A DNA stretch of 64,000 bases from Anaeromassilibacillus senegalensis (lineage in GTDB: Bacteria > Bacillota > Clostridia > Oscillospirales > Acutalibacteraceae). A model generated the notes under the pieces. It was not told where the DNA came from and did no database searches. It saw only the letters and a program-made list of their open reading frames with translations. Location: the NCBI RefSeq assembly GCF_021531715.1, contig NZ_JAFBIT010000002.1:372001-436000 (forward strand). Direction: 5' to 3'. Positions 1 to 9,764 of this stretch are shown here, piece after piece (within the stretch, counting starts at the first letter, position 1; each line of letters begins with the position of its first letter). The position numbers and the translations under genes were made by a program.

Positions 1-8
1 CTCCGAAA

Positions 9-914
9 TCAGTCCTTCATCAGCGTGACCATGACGGCCTTCTGCGCGTGGAGACGGTTCTCGGCCTCGTCGAAGATCGGGTTCGCGTTCGCTTCAAAGA
101 CTTCCTCGGTGATCTCCTCACCGCGGTGCGCCGGCAGGCAGTGCTGCACGATCGCGTCCGGCTTCGCGACGGACATGATGCGCTCGTCGACGCAGTAGCC
201 CTTGAACGCCTTTTCGCGCGCCGCGCGCTCCTCCTCCTGACCCATCGACGTCCACACGTCGGTGATGACGACGTCCGCGTCCTTCGCGGCGGTCATCGGG
301 TCGTCGGTCAGCTCGAAGCAGTCGTACTGGGCAGCGAAATCGAGGATCTCCTTCGGCGGGCGGTAGCCCTCAGGGCACGCGACGGAAACCGCCATGCCGA
401 CCTTGAGGCAGCCGACGATCAGGGAGTTCATCATGTTGTTGCCGTCGCCGATGAAGCACATCTTGAGTCCGTCAAACGATCCCTTATACTCGCGGATCGT
501 CATCAGGTCGGCGAGGATCTGGCAGGGGTGGCAGAAATCCGTCAGACCGTTGATGACCGGCACGGAGCCGTATTTCGCGAGGTCCTCGACCTCCTGCTGT
601 GCGAAGGTGCGGATCATGATGCCGTCTACATAGCGGGAGAGCACGCGCGCGGTGTCCTGCACCGGCTCGCCGCGCCCGATCTGCGAGCCCTCGCCCGCGA
701 GCACGACCGCGTAGCCGCCGAGCTGGTTGATGCCCACCTCGAACGAGACGCGCGTTCTCGTGGAGGATTTTTCAAAAATCATGCCGAGCGCCTTGCCCTT
801 TAAGTGGTGGTGCTCGATGCCGTGCTTCGTCTCATATTTGAGCTGGTCGGCAAGGTTCAGAATGTCGATGATCTCCTCTTTCGAGAGATCGAGCAGCTTG
901 AGCAAATGTTTCAT
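9..914 (-). CDS. argF: Ornithine carbamoyltransferase
   Basis: Transfers the carbamoyl group from carbamoyl phosphate to ornithine to give citrulline (cytosolic arginine pathway). The 301-residue protein has the carbamoyl-phosphate loop STRTR near residue 46, the HPCQ motif in the middle and HCLPAHRG near the C-terminus, all diagnostic of the OTC family, at the usual family length. An in-frame extension to 956 exists, but the ATG at 914 (MKHLLKLLDLS) follows AAAGGAATATCAAA and matches family N-termini. It is the last gene of the minus-strand arg operon, 19 bp after argD. Function is very secure. Confidence 0.97.
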   Translation of the reverse strand: MKHLLKLLDLSKEEIIDILNLADQLKYETKHGIEHHHLKGKALGMIFEKSSTRTRVSFEVGINQLGGYAVVLAGEGSQIGRGEPVQDTARVLSRYVDGIMIRTFAQQEVEDLAKYGSVPVINGLTDFCHPCQILADLMTIREYKGSFDGLKMCFIGDGNNMMNSLIVGCLKVGMAVSVACPEGYRPPKEILDFAAQYDCFELTDDPMTAAKDADVVITDVWTSMGQEEERAAREKAFKGYCVDERIMSVAKPDAIVQHCLPAHRGEEITEEVFEANANPIFDEAENRLHAQKAVMVTLMKD

Positions 915-933
915 TTTGATATTCCTTTCTCGG

Positions 934-2100
934 TCAGTCCTGAATCTGTTCCGCAAAAATTTTAAGACCTGCGTCTATTTCGTCCTTTGTAATGGTGAGC
1001 GGCGGCAGGAAACGCACAAGCTCCTTCGCCGTGAGAATCAGAAGCCCCGCCTTCGCGCAGGCGCTCAGCACGTCGTGCGCGTCGCGGTTTTTCACCTTGA
1101 TGCCGAGCATCAGCCCGCGTCCGCGGACAAACTCGACGTTCGGCAGCTTCAAAAGCTGCTCTTTAAAATATTCTCCCTTTTCGCGCACCTGCTCGAGGAA
1201 CGCTTCGTCCGCCACGCGGGAGACGACCTCCAGCGCGCCTGCCGAGGCGACCGGGTTGCCGCCGAAGGTGGAGCCGTTCATACCCGGCGCGAAGATATCC
1301 TTGACCTTTTCGCCCGCGATGCACACCGCGATCGGCAGGCCGCCGCCGAGCCCCTTTGCCGTCGTGACAACATCCGGCAGAATGCCGCAGCCCTGATAGC
1401 TGAAAAAGTAACCCGTGCGTCCGACGCCGGTCTGCACCTCGTCGAGGATCAGCAGCATATCGTGCTGATCGCACAGCGCGCGAACCGCCTTGAGGTATTC
1501 TTCGTCCATCGGGACGACGCCGCCCTCGCCCTGCACGCTCTCGAGCATCACGGCGCAGACAGACCCATCCAGTTTGCTCTCGAGGTCGGCGATGTCGTTG
1601 CCCTCGGCGTAGACAAAGCCCTCGGTGAGCGGGGTAAAAATCTGGTGGAACGCGTCCTGACCTGTCGCGGCGAGCGTCGTGAGCGTTCTGCCGTGGAAGG
1701 AGTTTTTCAGCGTGACGATCTTGTGCGCGCCCTTTTTCTCGCCGTATTTGCGCGCGATCTTGATGGCGCACTCGTTCGCCTCCGCGCCGCTGTTGCAGAA
1801 GAACGAGCGGCACAGCCCGGACGCCTTCGCGAGCTTTTCCGCGAGCGCCACGTTCGGCGTGCAGTAGTAATAGTTCGACATGTGCTGGATGCGCGCCGCC
1901 TGCGCCGACACCGCCTTGACCCAGCCGTCGTCGCAGTAGCCCAGCGCGTTCACGCCGATGCCGGACGTGAAATCGTAGTAGTGCTTGCCCTCCACGTCCC
2001 ACGCCTCACAGCCTTTGCCGTGATCCAGCGCGACGTCCACGCGCCCATAGGAATGGAGGATATACGCCTGTTCCTGTTCCTTGATTGTATTGAAATCCAT
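934..2100 (-). CDS. argD: Acetylornithine aminotransferase
   Basis: PLP enzyme converting N-acetylglutamate semialdehyde to N-acetylornithine with glutamate as amino donor. The 388 residues match the class-III aminotransferase length. Visible are the glycine-rich YDFTSGIGVNALG start, FCNSGAEANE, FHGRTL, the PLP-contact LDEVQTGVGRTG and the lysine motif TTAKGLGGG. It lies between argB and argF in the operon. Its 5' side is separated from argB by a 160-bp gap holding a tandem hairpin repeat, the longest gap in the cluster. Class-III aminotransferases can also serve as succinyl-diaminopimelate aminotransferases, but the context supports argD. Confidence 0.96.
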   Translation of the reverse strand: MDFNTIKEQEQAYILHSYGRVDVALDHGKGCEAWDVEGKHYYDFTSGIGVNALGYCDDGWVKAVSAQAARIQHMSNYYYCTPNVALAEKLAKASGLCRSFFCNSGAEANECAIKIARKYGEKKGAHKIVTLKNSFHGRTLTTLAATGQDAFHQIFTPLTEGFVYAEGNDIADLESKLDGSVCAVMLESVQGEGGVVPMDEEYLKAVRALCDQHDMLLILDEVQTGVGRTGYFFSYQGCGILPDVVTTAKGLGGGLPIAVCIAGEKVKDIFAPGMNGSTFGGNPVASAGALEVVSRVADEAFLEQVREKGEYFKEQLLKLPNVEFVRGRGLMLGIKVKNRDAHDVLSACAKAGLLILTAKELVRFLPPLTITKDEIDAGLKIFAEQIQD

Positions 2101-2183
2101 CTTAATCTCTTTTCTCTTGATATTCTCGAAACCGGAAGTATCTTCCGTACGCGTTTGCCTAGCTGCTTCCTTTCTGCGGCGAA

Positions 2184-2261
2184 GTGCGGTTCACCGCACG
2201 ACTCCGCGACCTCGCAGCAGCACGTTGCTGCTCCGCGACCTCGCAGCGGCACATTGCCGCT
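2184..2261. repeat. Three tandem hairpins with shared linker between argB and argD
   Basis: Three short inverted repeats follow one another: GTGCGG/CCGCAC at 2184-2199, GCAGCA/TGCTGC at 2214-2231 and AGCGGC/GCCGCT at 2245-2261. The first two are each followed by the same linker, CTCCGCGACCTC. The second and third units form an imperfect 29-bp direct repeat whose differences are compensatory across the stem. The last stem touches the argB stop codon. It could be an mRNA-stability or pausing element between argB and argD, or an intergenic repeat family; this is inference. Confidence 0.7.
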
Positions 2262-3136
2262 TAGTAGAACATCGTGCCGATGCCTTCGTCGGTAAATAGC
2301 TCAACGAGGATGGAGTGCGGGGTGCGCCCGTCGATGATGTGCGCACGCTCCACGCCGCGGCGAACCGCCTCCACGCAGCAGTCGATCTTCGGGATCATAC
2401 CGCCGCTGATGATGCCCTCGCGCTTTAATTTCGGCACGTCGCTGACGTTCACGACCGGAATCAGCGTGCTTTCGTCGTCCTTGTCGCGCAGCAGCCCGAC
2501 AATATCCGTCATCAAAATCAGCTTGCGCGCGCCGAGCTCCGCCGCGATGCGCGCCGCCGCCACATCCGCGTTGATGTTGTACACCTCGCCGTGGTAGCCC
2601 GCCGCCACGGTGGAAATCACCGGGATGTACCCCGCCGCGATCGAATCGCGCACGATCTTGGAATTCACCTCACGGATCTCGCCGACAAAACCGAGATCCT
2701 CCGCGGAGGGCAGCTTGTCCGCTTTCAGAAGCGAGCCGTCCTGCCCGCAGAGACCGATTGCCTTGCCGCCCGTGTTTTCGAGAAGCTGCACGAGGTCCTT
2801 GTTGACCTTGCCCGCGAGCACCTGCTGCACGATGTCCATCGTCTCCTGGTCGGTGTAGCGCATACCGTTGATAAACTTGCTTTCCTTGCCGATCTTTTTC
2901 AGCATCCCGCTGATCTCCGGGCCGCCGCCGTGCACGAGCACGACGTTGACGCCGACGAGCTGCATCAGTACGATGTCGTTCATCACGGCTTCTTTCAGCT
3001 CGGGGTTAATCATCGCGTTGCCGCCGTACTTGACGACGATTGTCTCGCCCGCCCACTTGCGGATGTACGGCATCGCCTGCACGAGGATGTGCGCGCGGTC
3101 GCTGTTCGATACGCCGATTTTCTTTTCTGTACTCAT
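2261..3136 (-). CDS. argB: Acetylglutamate kinase
   Basis: Phosphorylates N-acetylglutamate, the second step of arginine synthesis and usually the feedback-controlled one. The 291-residue amino-acid-kinase fold shows VVKYGGNAM near residue 35, LVHGGGPEI near 66, and GYIPVIS and KLILMTDIVGLL in the C-terminal half. The N-terminal helix (SDRAHILVQAMPYIRKW) is of the kind found in hexameric, arginine-inhibited NAGK, so feedback inhibition is plausible. Its ATG overlaps the argJ stop by 4 bp (ATGA), suggesting translational coupling. Confidence 0.96.
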   Translation of the reverse strand: MSTEKKIGVSNSDRAHILVQAMPYIRKWAGETIVVKYGGNAMINPELKEAVMNDIVLMQLVGVNVVLVHGGGPEISGMLKKIGKESKFINGMRYTDQETMDIVQQVLAGKVNKDLVQLLENTGGKAIGLCGQDGSLLKADKLPSAEDLGFVGEIREVNSKIVRDSIAAGYIPVISTVAAGYHGEVYNINADVAAARIAAELGARKLILMTDIVGLLRDKDDESTLIPVVNVSDVPKLKREGIISGGMIPKIDCCVEAVRRGVERAHIIDGRTPHSILVELFTDEGIGTMFY

Positions 3137-4347
3137 GTGCGGTAATCTCCGTTAATCTTCACATAGTCGTAGGTGAGGTCGCAGCCGAAGGCTTCCGCCT
3201 GTGCGTTGCCGTCTTTCAAATCGACGAGGATTGTGATCTCGCCGGTGTGCAGCACGTGCGCGGCCTCCTCCTCGCTGAATTCAATGCCCGCGCCGTTTTC
3301 GCAGACGTCCACGCGGCCATTTGTGCTCTCAAACGCGACATCCACCTTGTGGATGTCGATGTCCGCGCCGGCATAGCCGATGGCGCAGAGCACGCGGCCC
3401 CAGTTTGCGTCCTCGCCGAACATCGCCGCTTTCAGAAGCGACGAGCAAATGACGGACTTCGCAACCGTCTTCGCCGTCTCCCAGTCCTTCGCGCCGGTCG
3501 TTTTGCAGATGAGCAGCTTCGTCGCGCCCTCGCCGTCACCCGCCATCATCATGGAGAGCTTCTTGCAGACCGCCGTCAGCGCTTCGCAGAACGCGTCAAA
3601 CGCTGCGCCCTCGGCGGTAATCTCCGCGTTTTCCGCCGCGCCGTTTGCCATAACCGTCAGCGTGTCGTTCGTCGAGGTGTCGCCGTCGACGCTGATCATG
3701 TTGAACGTCGTGTCCGCCGCTTTTTTGATCGCCTTCTGGAGCATAGCAGCGGAAATCGCGCAGTCCGTCGTGACGAAGCAGAGCATCGTCGCCATGTTTG
3801 GGTGAATCATGCCGGAGCCCTTCGCAATGCCGCCGACCGTGACGGTTTTGCCGCCGAGCACAAACGACGCCGCAACCTCCTTTTCACGCGTGTCGGTCGT
3901 CATGATCGCCTTTGCCGCCATATTCGAACCCGTCTCGCTGAGCGACTGCACAAGCGCCTCAGCCGCGTTTTCAATCGGCTCAATCGGGAGAATCTGCCCG
4001 ATCACGCCGGTGGAGGCGACGATCACGTCGTTCGGATCGATATGGAGCGCGTCCGCCGCGATCTCGCACATCCGCCACGCCTTGGCTTCGCCGTCGGCGT
4101 TGCAGGTGTTCGCGTTGCCGCTGTTGCAGATGACCGCCTGCGCATGACCGTTTTCAAGATTCTTCTGCGTGACGAGGATCGGCGCGCCCTTGACGAGATT
4201 CTGCGTGTAGACGCCCGCCGCCGTGCACATTTGCTCGCTGTAAATCAGCGCGAGATCCGCCTTCGATTTGTTTTTCCGGATACCGCAGTGTACGCCGCCG
4301 GCCAGAAAGCCCTTCGCCGCGGTGACACCGCCCTCTATATACTGCAT
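3133..4347 (-). CDS. argJ: Bifunctional glutamate N-acetyltransferase / amino-acid acetyltransferase
   Basis: Moves the acetyl group from N-acetylornithine to glutamate, recycling acetyl groups, and often also makes acetylglutamate from acetyl-CoA. The 404-residue precursor has the self-cleavage motif KGSGMIHPNMATML, where the precursor is cut before the second threonine to give alpha and beta chains. N-terminal VTAAKGFLAGGVHCGI and the C-terminal NGDYRT ending are family hallmarks. No argA or argE is visible here, fitting the cyclic pathway. The ATG at 4347 is preceded by a moderate site (AGGAGTGCAG). Confidence 0.96.
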   Translation of the reverse strand: MQYIEGGVTAAKGFLAGGVHCGIRKNKSKADLALIYSEQMCTAAGVYTQNLVKGAPILVTQKNLENGHAQAVICNSGNANTCNADGEAKAWRMCEIAADALHIDPNDVIVASTGVIGQILPIEPIENAAEALVQSLSETGSNMAAKAIMTTDTREKEVAASFVLGGKTVTVGGIAKGSGMIHPNMATMLCFVTTDCAISAAMLQKAIKKAADTTFNMISVDGDTSTNDTLTVMANGAAENAEITAEGAAFDAFCEALTAVCKKLSMMMAGDGEGATKLLICKTTGAKDWETAKTVAKSVICSSLLKAAMFGEDANWGRVLCAIGYAGADIDIHKVDVAFESTNGRVDVCENGAGIEFSEEEAAHVLHTGEITILVDLKDGNAQAEAFGCDLTYDYVKINGDYRT

Positions 4348-4450
4348 AAAACTGCACTCCTATATTTCTATTTCAATTTTCAACCTCGGGAGCGTCCAAA
4401 GAACGCGCCCCTAAAGCTATTTTCCCGCACCGGCGAGCGCATGTAAACAA

Positions 4451-4480
4451 GCGACCCCGCGGACGTTCGCCGCGGGTCGT
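4451..4480. other. GC-rich inverted repeat between argC and argJ
   Basis: A near-perfect inverted repeat (GCGACCCCGCGG / CCGCGGGTCGT, one bulged C) sits in the 147-bp argC-argJ gap. On the minus strand it is followed by CTTGTTTA, a poor U-tract. It may be a weak intrinsic terminator or an mRNA-stability hairpin that sets downstream arg expression. The rest of the gap shows nothing clear. Confidence 0.45.
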
Positions 4481-4494
4481 ACCCGCCGAGACCG

Positions 4495-5535
4495 TCAAAA
4501 AGCGGGGGGAACCTGCATGAGACCGGTCGCTTCACTGAGACCGAACAGGATATTCATATTCTGAATCGCCTGTCCCGCCGCGCCCTTGACCATGTTGTCA
4601 ATCGCGCTGATCGCGATAAACGTGCCGGTGCGCGAATCGACGAAAATCGACACGTCGCAGAAGTTCGTGTACTTGATGTTGTGGATGTCCGCACTCTTGC
4701 CCTTGGGCAGAAAACGGACGAACGGCTCGTGGTTGTACCGCGCTTCATACGCCGCGCGGAGCATTTCCTCGGTCACACCGTCCTTGAGACGCGCGTAGCA
4801 CGTCGCAAGGATGCCGCGGTTGACCGGCAGCAGGTGCGGCACAAACGTGATGCACGCCTTTTTGCCCGTGATGCGCGAGAGCGTCTGCTCGATTTCCGGT
4901 GTGTGACGGTGGCTCGCGACCTTATACGCCGACAAGCCCTCGTTCAGCTCCGGGAAATGGCTGTTCTGGGCGGGCTTTCTGCCCGCGCCGGTCACGCCGC
5001 TCTTGCAGTCCGCGATGATGCCCACCTGCTCGATATAGCCCATTTCGAGCGCGGGGACGAGCGCGAGCGGCACCGCCGTCGTGTAGCAGCCCGGGTTCGC
5101 GACGATTTTCGTCGTTTTGATCTGCTCGCGGAACAGCTCCGGCAGACCGTAAACCGCCTTTTGGTGCAGCGATTTATCCGTGAACGTGCCGCCGTACCAT
5201 GTTTTGTATTCCTCCTCGCTCTCGAGGCGGAAATCCGCGCCGAGATCGATGAACGCCTTGTTTTTCGCGTCGCACTCCGCCGCGAGCTCCTGCGAGAGAC
5301 CGTGCGGCAGGGCAGCGAAGATCACATCGCTTTTTTCCACGACGTCCGCCTGCGTCTCGCAGACGAGGTCGCACACCTCGCGGTAGGCGGGGTACACGTC
5401 CGAGAGCGCCATGCCCTCGAAGCTGACCGAGCTGATCGCCGCAAGCTCTGCCATCGGGTGTGCGTAGAGCAGGCGGCAGATTTCGGCGCCCGCGTAGCCC
5501 GTCGCCCCGACGACGCCGACTTTGATTTTTTCCAT
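4495..5535 (-). CDS. argC: N-acetyl-gamma-glutamyl-phosphate reductase
   Basis: NADPH-dependent reduction of acetylglutamyl phosphate to the semialdehyde. The 346 residues show the nucleotide-binding GATGYAGAEICRLL at the N-terminus, the catalytic cysteine in NPGCYTTAV near residue 148 and the substrate motif HRHTPEIEQ. Length is typical of type-1 ArgC. It lies 24 bp from argH and precedes argJ in the same minus-strand transcript, with a GGGAAG-type ribosome site before the ATG. Confidence 0.97.
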   Translation of the reverse strand: MEKIKVGVVGATGYAGAEICRLLYAHPMAELAAISSVSFEGMALSDVYPAYREVCDLVCETQADVVEKSDVIFAALPHGLSQELAAECDAKNKAFIDLGADFRLESEEEYKTWYGGTFTDKSLHQKAVYGLPELFREQIKTTKIVANPGCYTTAVPLALVPALEMGYIEQVGIIADCKSGVTGAGRKPAQNSHFPELNEGLSAYKVASHRHTPEIEQTLSRITGKKACITFVPHLLPVNRGILATCYARLKDGVTEEMLRAAYEARYNHEPFVRFLPKGKSADIHNIKYTNFCDVSIFVDSRTGTFIAISAIDNMVKGAAGQAIQNMNILFGLSEATGLMQVPPAF

Positions 5536-5559
5536 ATTTTTCTTCCCTTCTAAAGAGCC

Positions 5560-6933
5560 TTATCCCAGCAGCGCGCGGACTTCCTTTGCCGCCGCGCGGA
5601 CATTTTCCGGGCACGGCGCGCCCTTGACCTTGCGGTCGTTCACGCATTTTTCGAGGTTGATCGCCGCATATACGCCCTCGTCGAACGCATCGCAAACCTT
5701 CTTGTATTCCGCGAGCGGCAGCGTCTCGAGCGTCAGCCCGCGCGAAATGCACAGCGCGACGAGCTCGCCCGTGATCTTATACGCGTCGCGGAACGGCAGA
5801 CCCTTCGCGGCGACGAGGTAATCGGCGCAGTCGGTCGCATTGATGAAGCCCTTTGCCGCGGCATTGCGCATATTCTCCTTCAGCACACGCATCGTCTGGA
5901 GCATCGGGATAAACGGCGTGAGGCACAGGCGCAGCGTGTCGACCGCGTCGAACACCGCTTCCTTGTCCTCCTGCATATCCTTGTTATACGCGAGCGGCAG
6001 ACCCTTCATCATCGTGAGCAGCGCCATCAGGTCGCCGAACACGCGCCCGCTCTTGCCGCGGATCAGCTCCGTGATGTCCGGGTTCTTCTTCTGCGGCATG
6101 ATGCTCGAGCCGGTGGAAAACGCGTCGTCCAGCTCAATAAATTTGAACTCCCACGAACACCAGAGAATGATTTCCTCCGAGAAGCGGGAGAGGTGCACCA
6201 TCGCGAGCGACACCGCCGCGGCGATCTCCGCGCAGAAATCGCGGTCTGCGACGCCGTCGAGGCTGTTGCGGCTGACCGCCGAGAAGCCGAGCAGCGACGC
6301 TGTGAGGTCGCGGTCGAGCGGGTACGTCGTGCCGGCGAGCGCGCCCGAGCCGAGCGGACAGACGTCCATGCGCTTCACAGCGTCCTGCATACGACCGATG
6401 TCGCGGAGGAACATCTCCGCGTACGCCATCAGGTGGTGCCCGAAGGTGATCGGCTGCGCGCGCTGGAGGTGCGTGTAGCCGGGCATGACCGTGTCGGCGT
6501 ACTGTTCCGCCTGATCGCACAGCACCGAGATCAATTCCTTAAGCTGATCGACCAGCCCCGCGCACTCTTTGCGGAGCGTCAGGCGCACGTCGAGCGCAAC
6601 CTGATCGTTTCGGCTGCGCGCGGTGTGCAGCCGCTTGCCCGCGTCGCCGATGCGCGACGTCAGCTCACCTTCGATAAAGGTGTGGATGTCTTCGGCGTCC
6701 GGGTCGATGTGCAGCGCGCCGCTTTCGATATCCGCGGCAATCTTTTCAAGCTCCGCGCAGATCTTATCGCTCTCACTCTGCTCGATGATGCCGCACGCGC
6801 CGAGCATCGTGGCGTGCGCGATGCTGCCCTCGATGTCCTCTTTGTACATCCGGCTGTCGATCGAGATCGACGAGTTAAAATCGTTTGTCTTCGGATCCGC
6901 CTCCTTCTGGAAGCGTCCTTTCCATAACTTCAT
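5560..6933 (-). CDS. argH: Argininosuccinate lyase
   Basis: Splits argininosuccinate to arginine and fumarate, the final step. The 457-residue protein carries the N-terminal KLWKGRF, HTARSRNDQV, and the fumarase/aspartase signature GSSIMPQKKNPD near residue 275. It follows argG by 81 bp, a gap that contains a terminator-like hairpin, so argH and later genes may be expressed below argG. Very secure assignment. Confidence 0.97.
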   Translation of the reverse strand: MKLWKGRFQKEADPKTNDFNSSISIDSRMYKEDIEGSIAHATMLGACGIIEQSESDKICAELEKIAADIESGALHIDPDAEDIHTFIEGELTSRIGDAGKRLHTARSRNDQVALDVRLTLRKECAGLVDQLKELISVLCDQAEQYADTVMPGYTHLQRAQPITFGHHLMAYAEMFLRDIGRMQDAVKRMDVCPLGSGALAGTTYPLDRDLTASLLGFSAVSRNSLDGVADRDFCAEIAAAVSLAMVHLSRFSEEIILWCSWEFKFIELDDAFSTGSSIMPQKKNPDITELIRGKSGRVFGDLMALLTMMKGLPLAYNKDMQEDKEAVFDAVDTLRLCLTPFIPMLQTMRVLKENMRNAAAKGFINATDCADYLVAAKGLPFRDAYKITGELVALCISRGLTLETLPLAEYKKVCDAFDEGVYAAINLEKCVNDRKVKGAPCPENVRAAAKEVRALLG

Positions 6934-6976
6934 ATGTTTTCGTTCCTTCCGCGTATTGACAAATTAAGCCAGAAAA

Positions 6977-6998
6977 GGGCAGGCAGATTTGCCTACCC
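6977..6998 (-). terminator. Terminator-like hairpin between argG and argH
   Basis: GGGCAGGCA and TGCCTACCC form an 8-bp stem with one mismatch and a 4-nt loop. On the minus strand it is followed by TTTTCT. It could partially terminate the arg transcript after argG or stabilise its 3' end. Confidence 0.5.
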
Positions 6999-7014
6999 TA
7001 TATCTGTATCCGTG

Positions 7015-8244
<1,230 letters not shown>

Positions 8245-8318
8245 GCTGATGCATCCCTTTCCTGAAACCGCGCGGCCTTGGCCGGCGGGAAATTTTTCTT
8301 TGAAATTCAACGGTTCCC

Positions 8319-8346
8319 ATTATACACCGTTTTTCCGAAAAATCAA
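8319..8346 (-). promoter_or_regulatory. Predicted arg operon promoter
   Basis: On the minus strand there is TTGATT (8341-8346), a 16-bp spacer and a perfect TATAAT (8319-8324), leaving a leader of roughly 70 nt before argG. It is the only good sigma-A-type promoter seen upstream of the seven arg genes. Confidence 0.75.
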
Positions 8347-8355
8347 GAGCAAAAG

Positions 8356-8369
8356 TGAATATTTATTCA
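8356..8369. promoter_or_regulatory. ARG box (ArgR/AhrC operator)
   Basis: TGAATATTTATTCA is a perfect 14-bp palindrome that fits the ArgR/AhrC ARG-box pattern TGNATWWWWATNCA at every position. It lies 9 bp upstream of the -35 box of the arg promoter. A second, weaker palindrome (TGTATAAAATACA) lies near 8470. Arginine-dependent repression of the operon is the natural inference; argR itself is not in the window. Confidence 0.75.
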
Positions 8370-8485
8370 TCTTTTTTGCGATTGGTGCATTTCAGCGCAT
8401 TTTGTGGGCTTTTCCACCGTACATTTTCAAAAAATCGCCGATACAATATTCATTTTCCGATGAATAGAATGTATAAAATACATTG

Positions 8486-9400
8486 TCATTCATTGTTATA
8501 TGCATTTTTCTCTGCGGATACAAAACCCATACACCTGCGGCGCGCCAGAAAGACAGCGAGATTGAACACAAGCGCCGTGCCGGTGCCGAACACGGTGCCC
8601 ACCGCCAGTACCATGGGACCAAGCACGCTGAATGCGCCGTAGGAAAATACCACGCGCGCCCCGAGCGAGATCAGCGAGGAGATCGTAAACAGGTAGACCT
8701 TGAGATTCGCCTTGAACACCGCGTCCAACCCGTATTTATAGAGCGTCAGGAACAGGTTCGGAATCATCAGGAGCAGAAACTGCCGCGCAAAGATAAAAGC
8801 GGGATCCAAAGGCTCGGTGAGATAAAACGAGATGAGAAAATCCGAGCCGAAAATCATCAGCAGCATGAGCGCTCCGCAGACGCCTGTACCGCCGAGCAAA
8901 AGAGACCGAAAGCCCGCGCGCACGCGCGCCGGCTGCTTTGCGCCGAGGTTCTGCGCCGCAAACGTCTCATAGCCCGTGCAGCAGGAGATTACAACGAGGA
9001 TCAGCAGGTTGTATAGATTGCTGCCCACGCTGTAGCCGTTGATGCAGTCTACGCCCTGTCGGTTGACGAGCACCTGCAAAAGCAGGTTGCCGAACGACAT
9101 GACCGACTGCTGGAGCATGGAGGGCAGCGCGAGCAGCGCATACCGGTGCAGGCTTTCCGCCATGCCGGATGCCCCGCTTTCCCCGCGCAGGGCGCGCCGC
9201 ACGCGATACCACGCAAGCGCCGCATTGACCACGACGCTGAGCACCGACGCCCACGCCACACCCCACAGCCCGAGGTGCAGGACGAGCACCGCGAGCAGGT
9301 TCAGCGCGATATTCAAAAGCTGCGTGGAAACGCAGATCACCGTCGGGCTTTTGGAATCGCCCATGCCGTTCAGAACCGCGACACCCACCTGCGAAAATGC
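8486..9400 (-). pseudogene. MATE efflux transporter, C-terminal part, cut off by the mobile element
   Basis: About 300 residues of a MATE-family multidrug/Na+ antiporter: several hydrophobic helices, the MATE-like GDSKSPTV loop near the break and a C-terminal run of membrane segments. It lacks the first third, which lies on the same strand at 21403-21839 beyond the inserted element. Joining the two halves at the shared GC gives 1350 nt, exactly 450 codons, with a continuous frame (TLFA then FSQVGV). No ribosome site supports independent translation. The transporter is therefore presumably non-functional in this copy. Confidence 0.9.
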
Positions 9401-9421
9401 TCATGTACGGTAAAGAAGCAA
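9401..9421 (+). repeat. Left terminal inverted repeat of the tet(W) element
   Basis: The motif TCATGTACGGTAAAGAAG plus CAA matches the inverted right end (21382-21402) at 17 of 21 positions. It is bounded outside by GC at 9399-9400, the presumed crossover dinucleotide. Confidence 0.8.
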
Positions 9422-9597
9422 GCAACCGAAAACAATAGATAGACCGCCAGCACTACACTATTCCGAACCAAAGACCAAAAGATAAGCATTTTGAGAAAAT
9501 CTAAACTTTTGGATTTTCCTACAATGCCGACTACGGCGGAATCCCTCCCACTCCTTATATATTTCTTTCTGTATACATTGAATTTGTATTTAGTAAA

Positions 9598-9696
9598 ATG
9601 CAGACAACACCACGGATCGGCTTTTGGCTGGACAATTCCAACCAAACACCGCAGCAGACAGTAGAAACCATTCTGAACGTTAGGAAGCCGGTATGA
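9598..9696 (+). CDS. 32-residue ORF, possible TnpW-like remnant
   Basis: A short ORF in the otherwise gene-free left arm. Its GFWLDNSNQTPQQTVETIL loosely parallels the GFFKKDTTSTAADKMARVL segment of the element's TnpW protein, in that a GF-aromatic, Ser/Thr-rich turn is followed by a helix ending in a hydrophobic residue. There is no convincing ribosome site. It may be a fragment of a second TnpW-like gene or chance. The rest of 9401-9735 shows no other gene. Confidence 0.3.
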   Translation: MQTTPRIGFWLDNSNQTPQQTVETILNVRKPV

Positions 9697-9735
9697 TTGT
9701 TACATATAAGGGGAAGAAAAATTTCTTTTAGATAC

Positions 9736-9764
9736 TTGTTTTCCTAAAACTGATGTGATATAAT
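9736..9764 (+). promoter_or_regulatory. tet(W) promoter
   Basis: TTGTTT (9736-9741), a 17-bp spacer and TATAAT (9759-9764), located about 300 nt upstream of tet(W), in the same relative place as the Tn916 tet(M) promoter. Confidence 0.75.

Noticed and set aside
727-2295. Long plus-strand ORF (522 codons) across argD and argB
   Set aside because: Arg- and Leu-rich shadow of GC-rich minus-strand genes; no ribosome site, no domain, and it runs antisense to secure arg genes.
3040-4446. Long plus-strand ORF over argJ
   Set aside because: Shadow frame of argJ with low-complexity Arg/His-rich content; no start signals.
9370-9645. Minus-strand 91-codon ORF across the element's left end
   Set aside because: It spans the host-element junction and no ribosome site or family match is visible.
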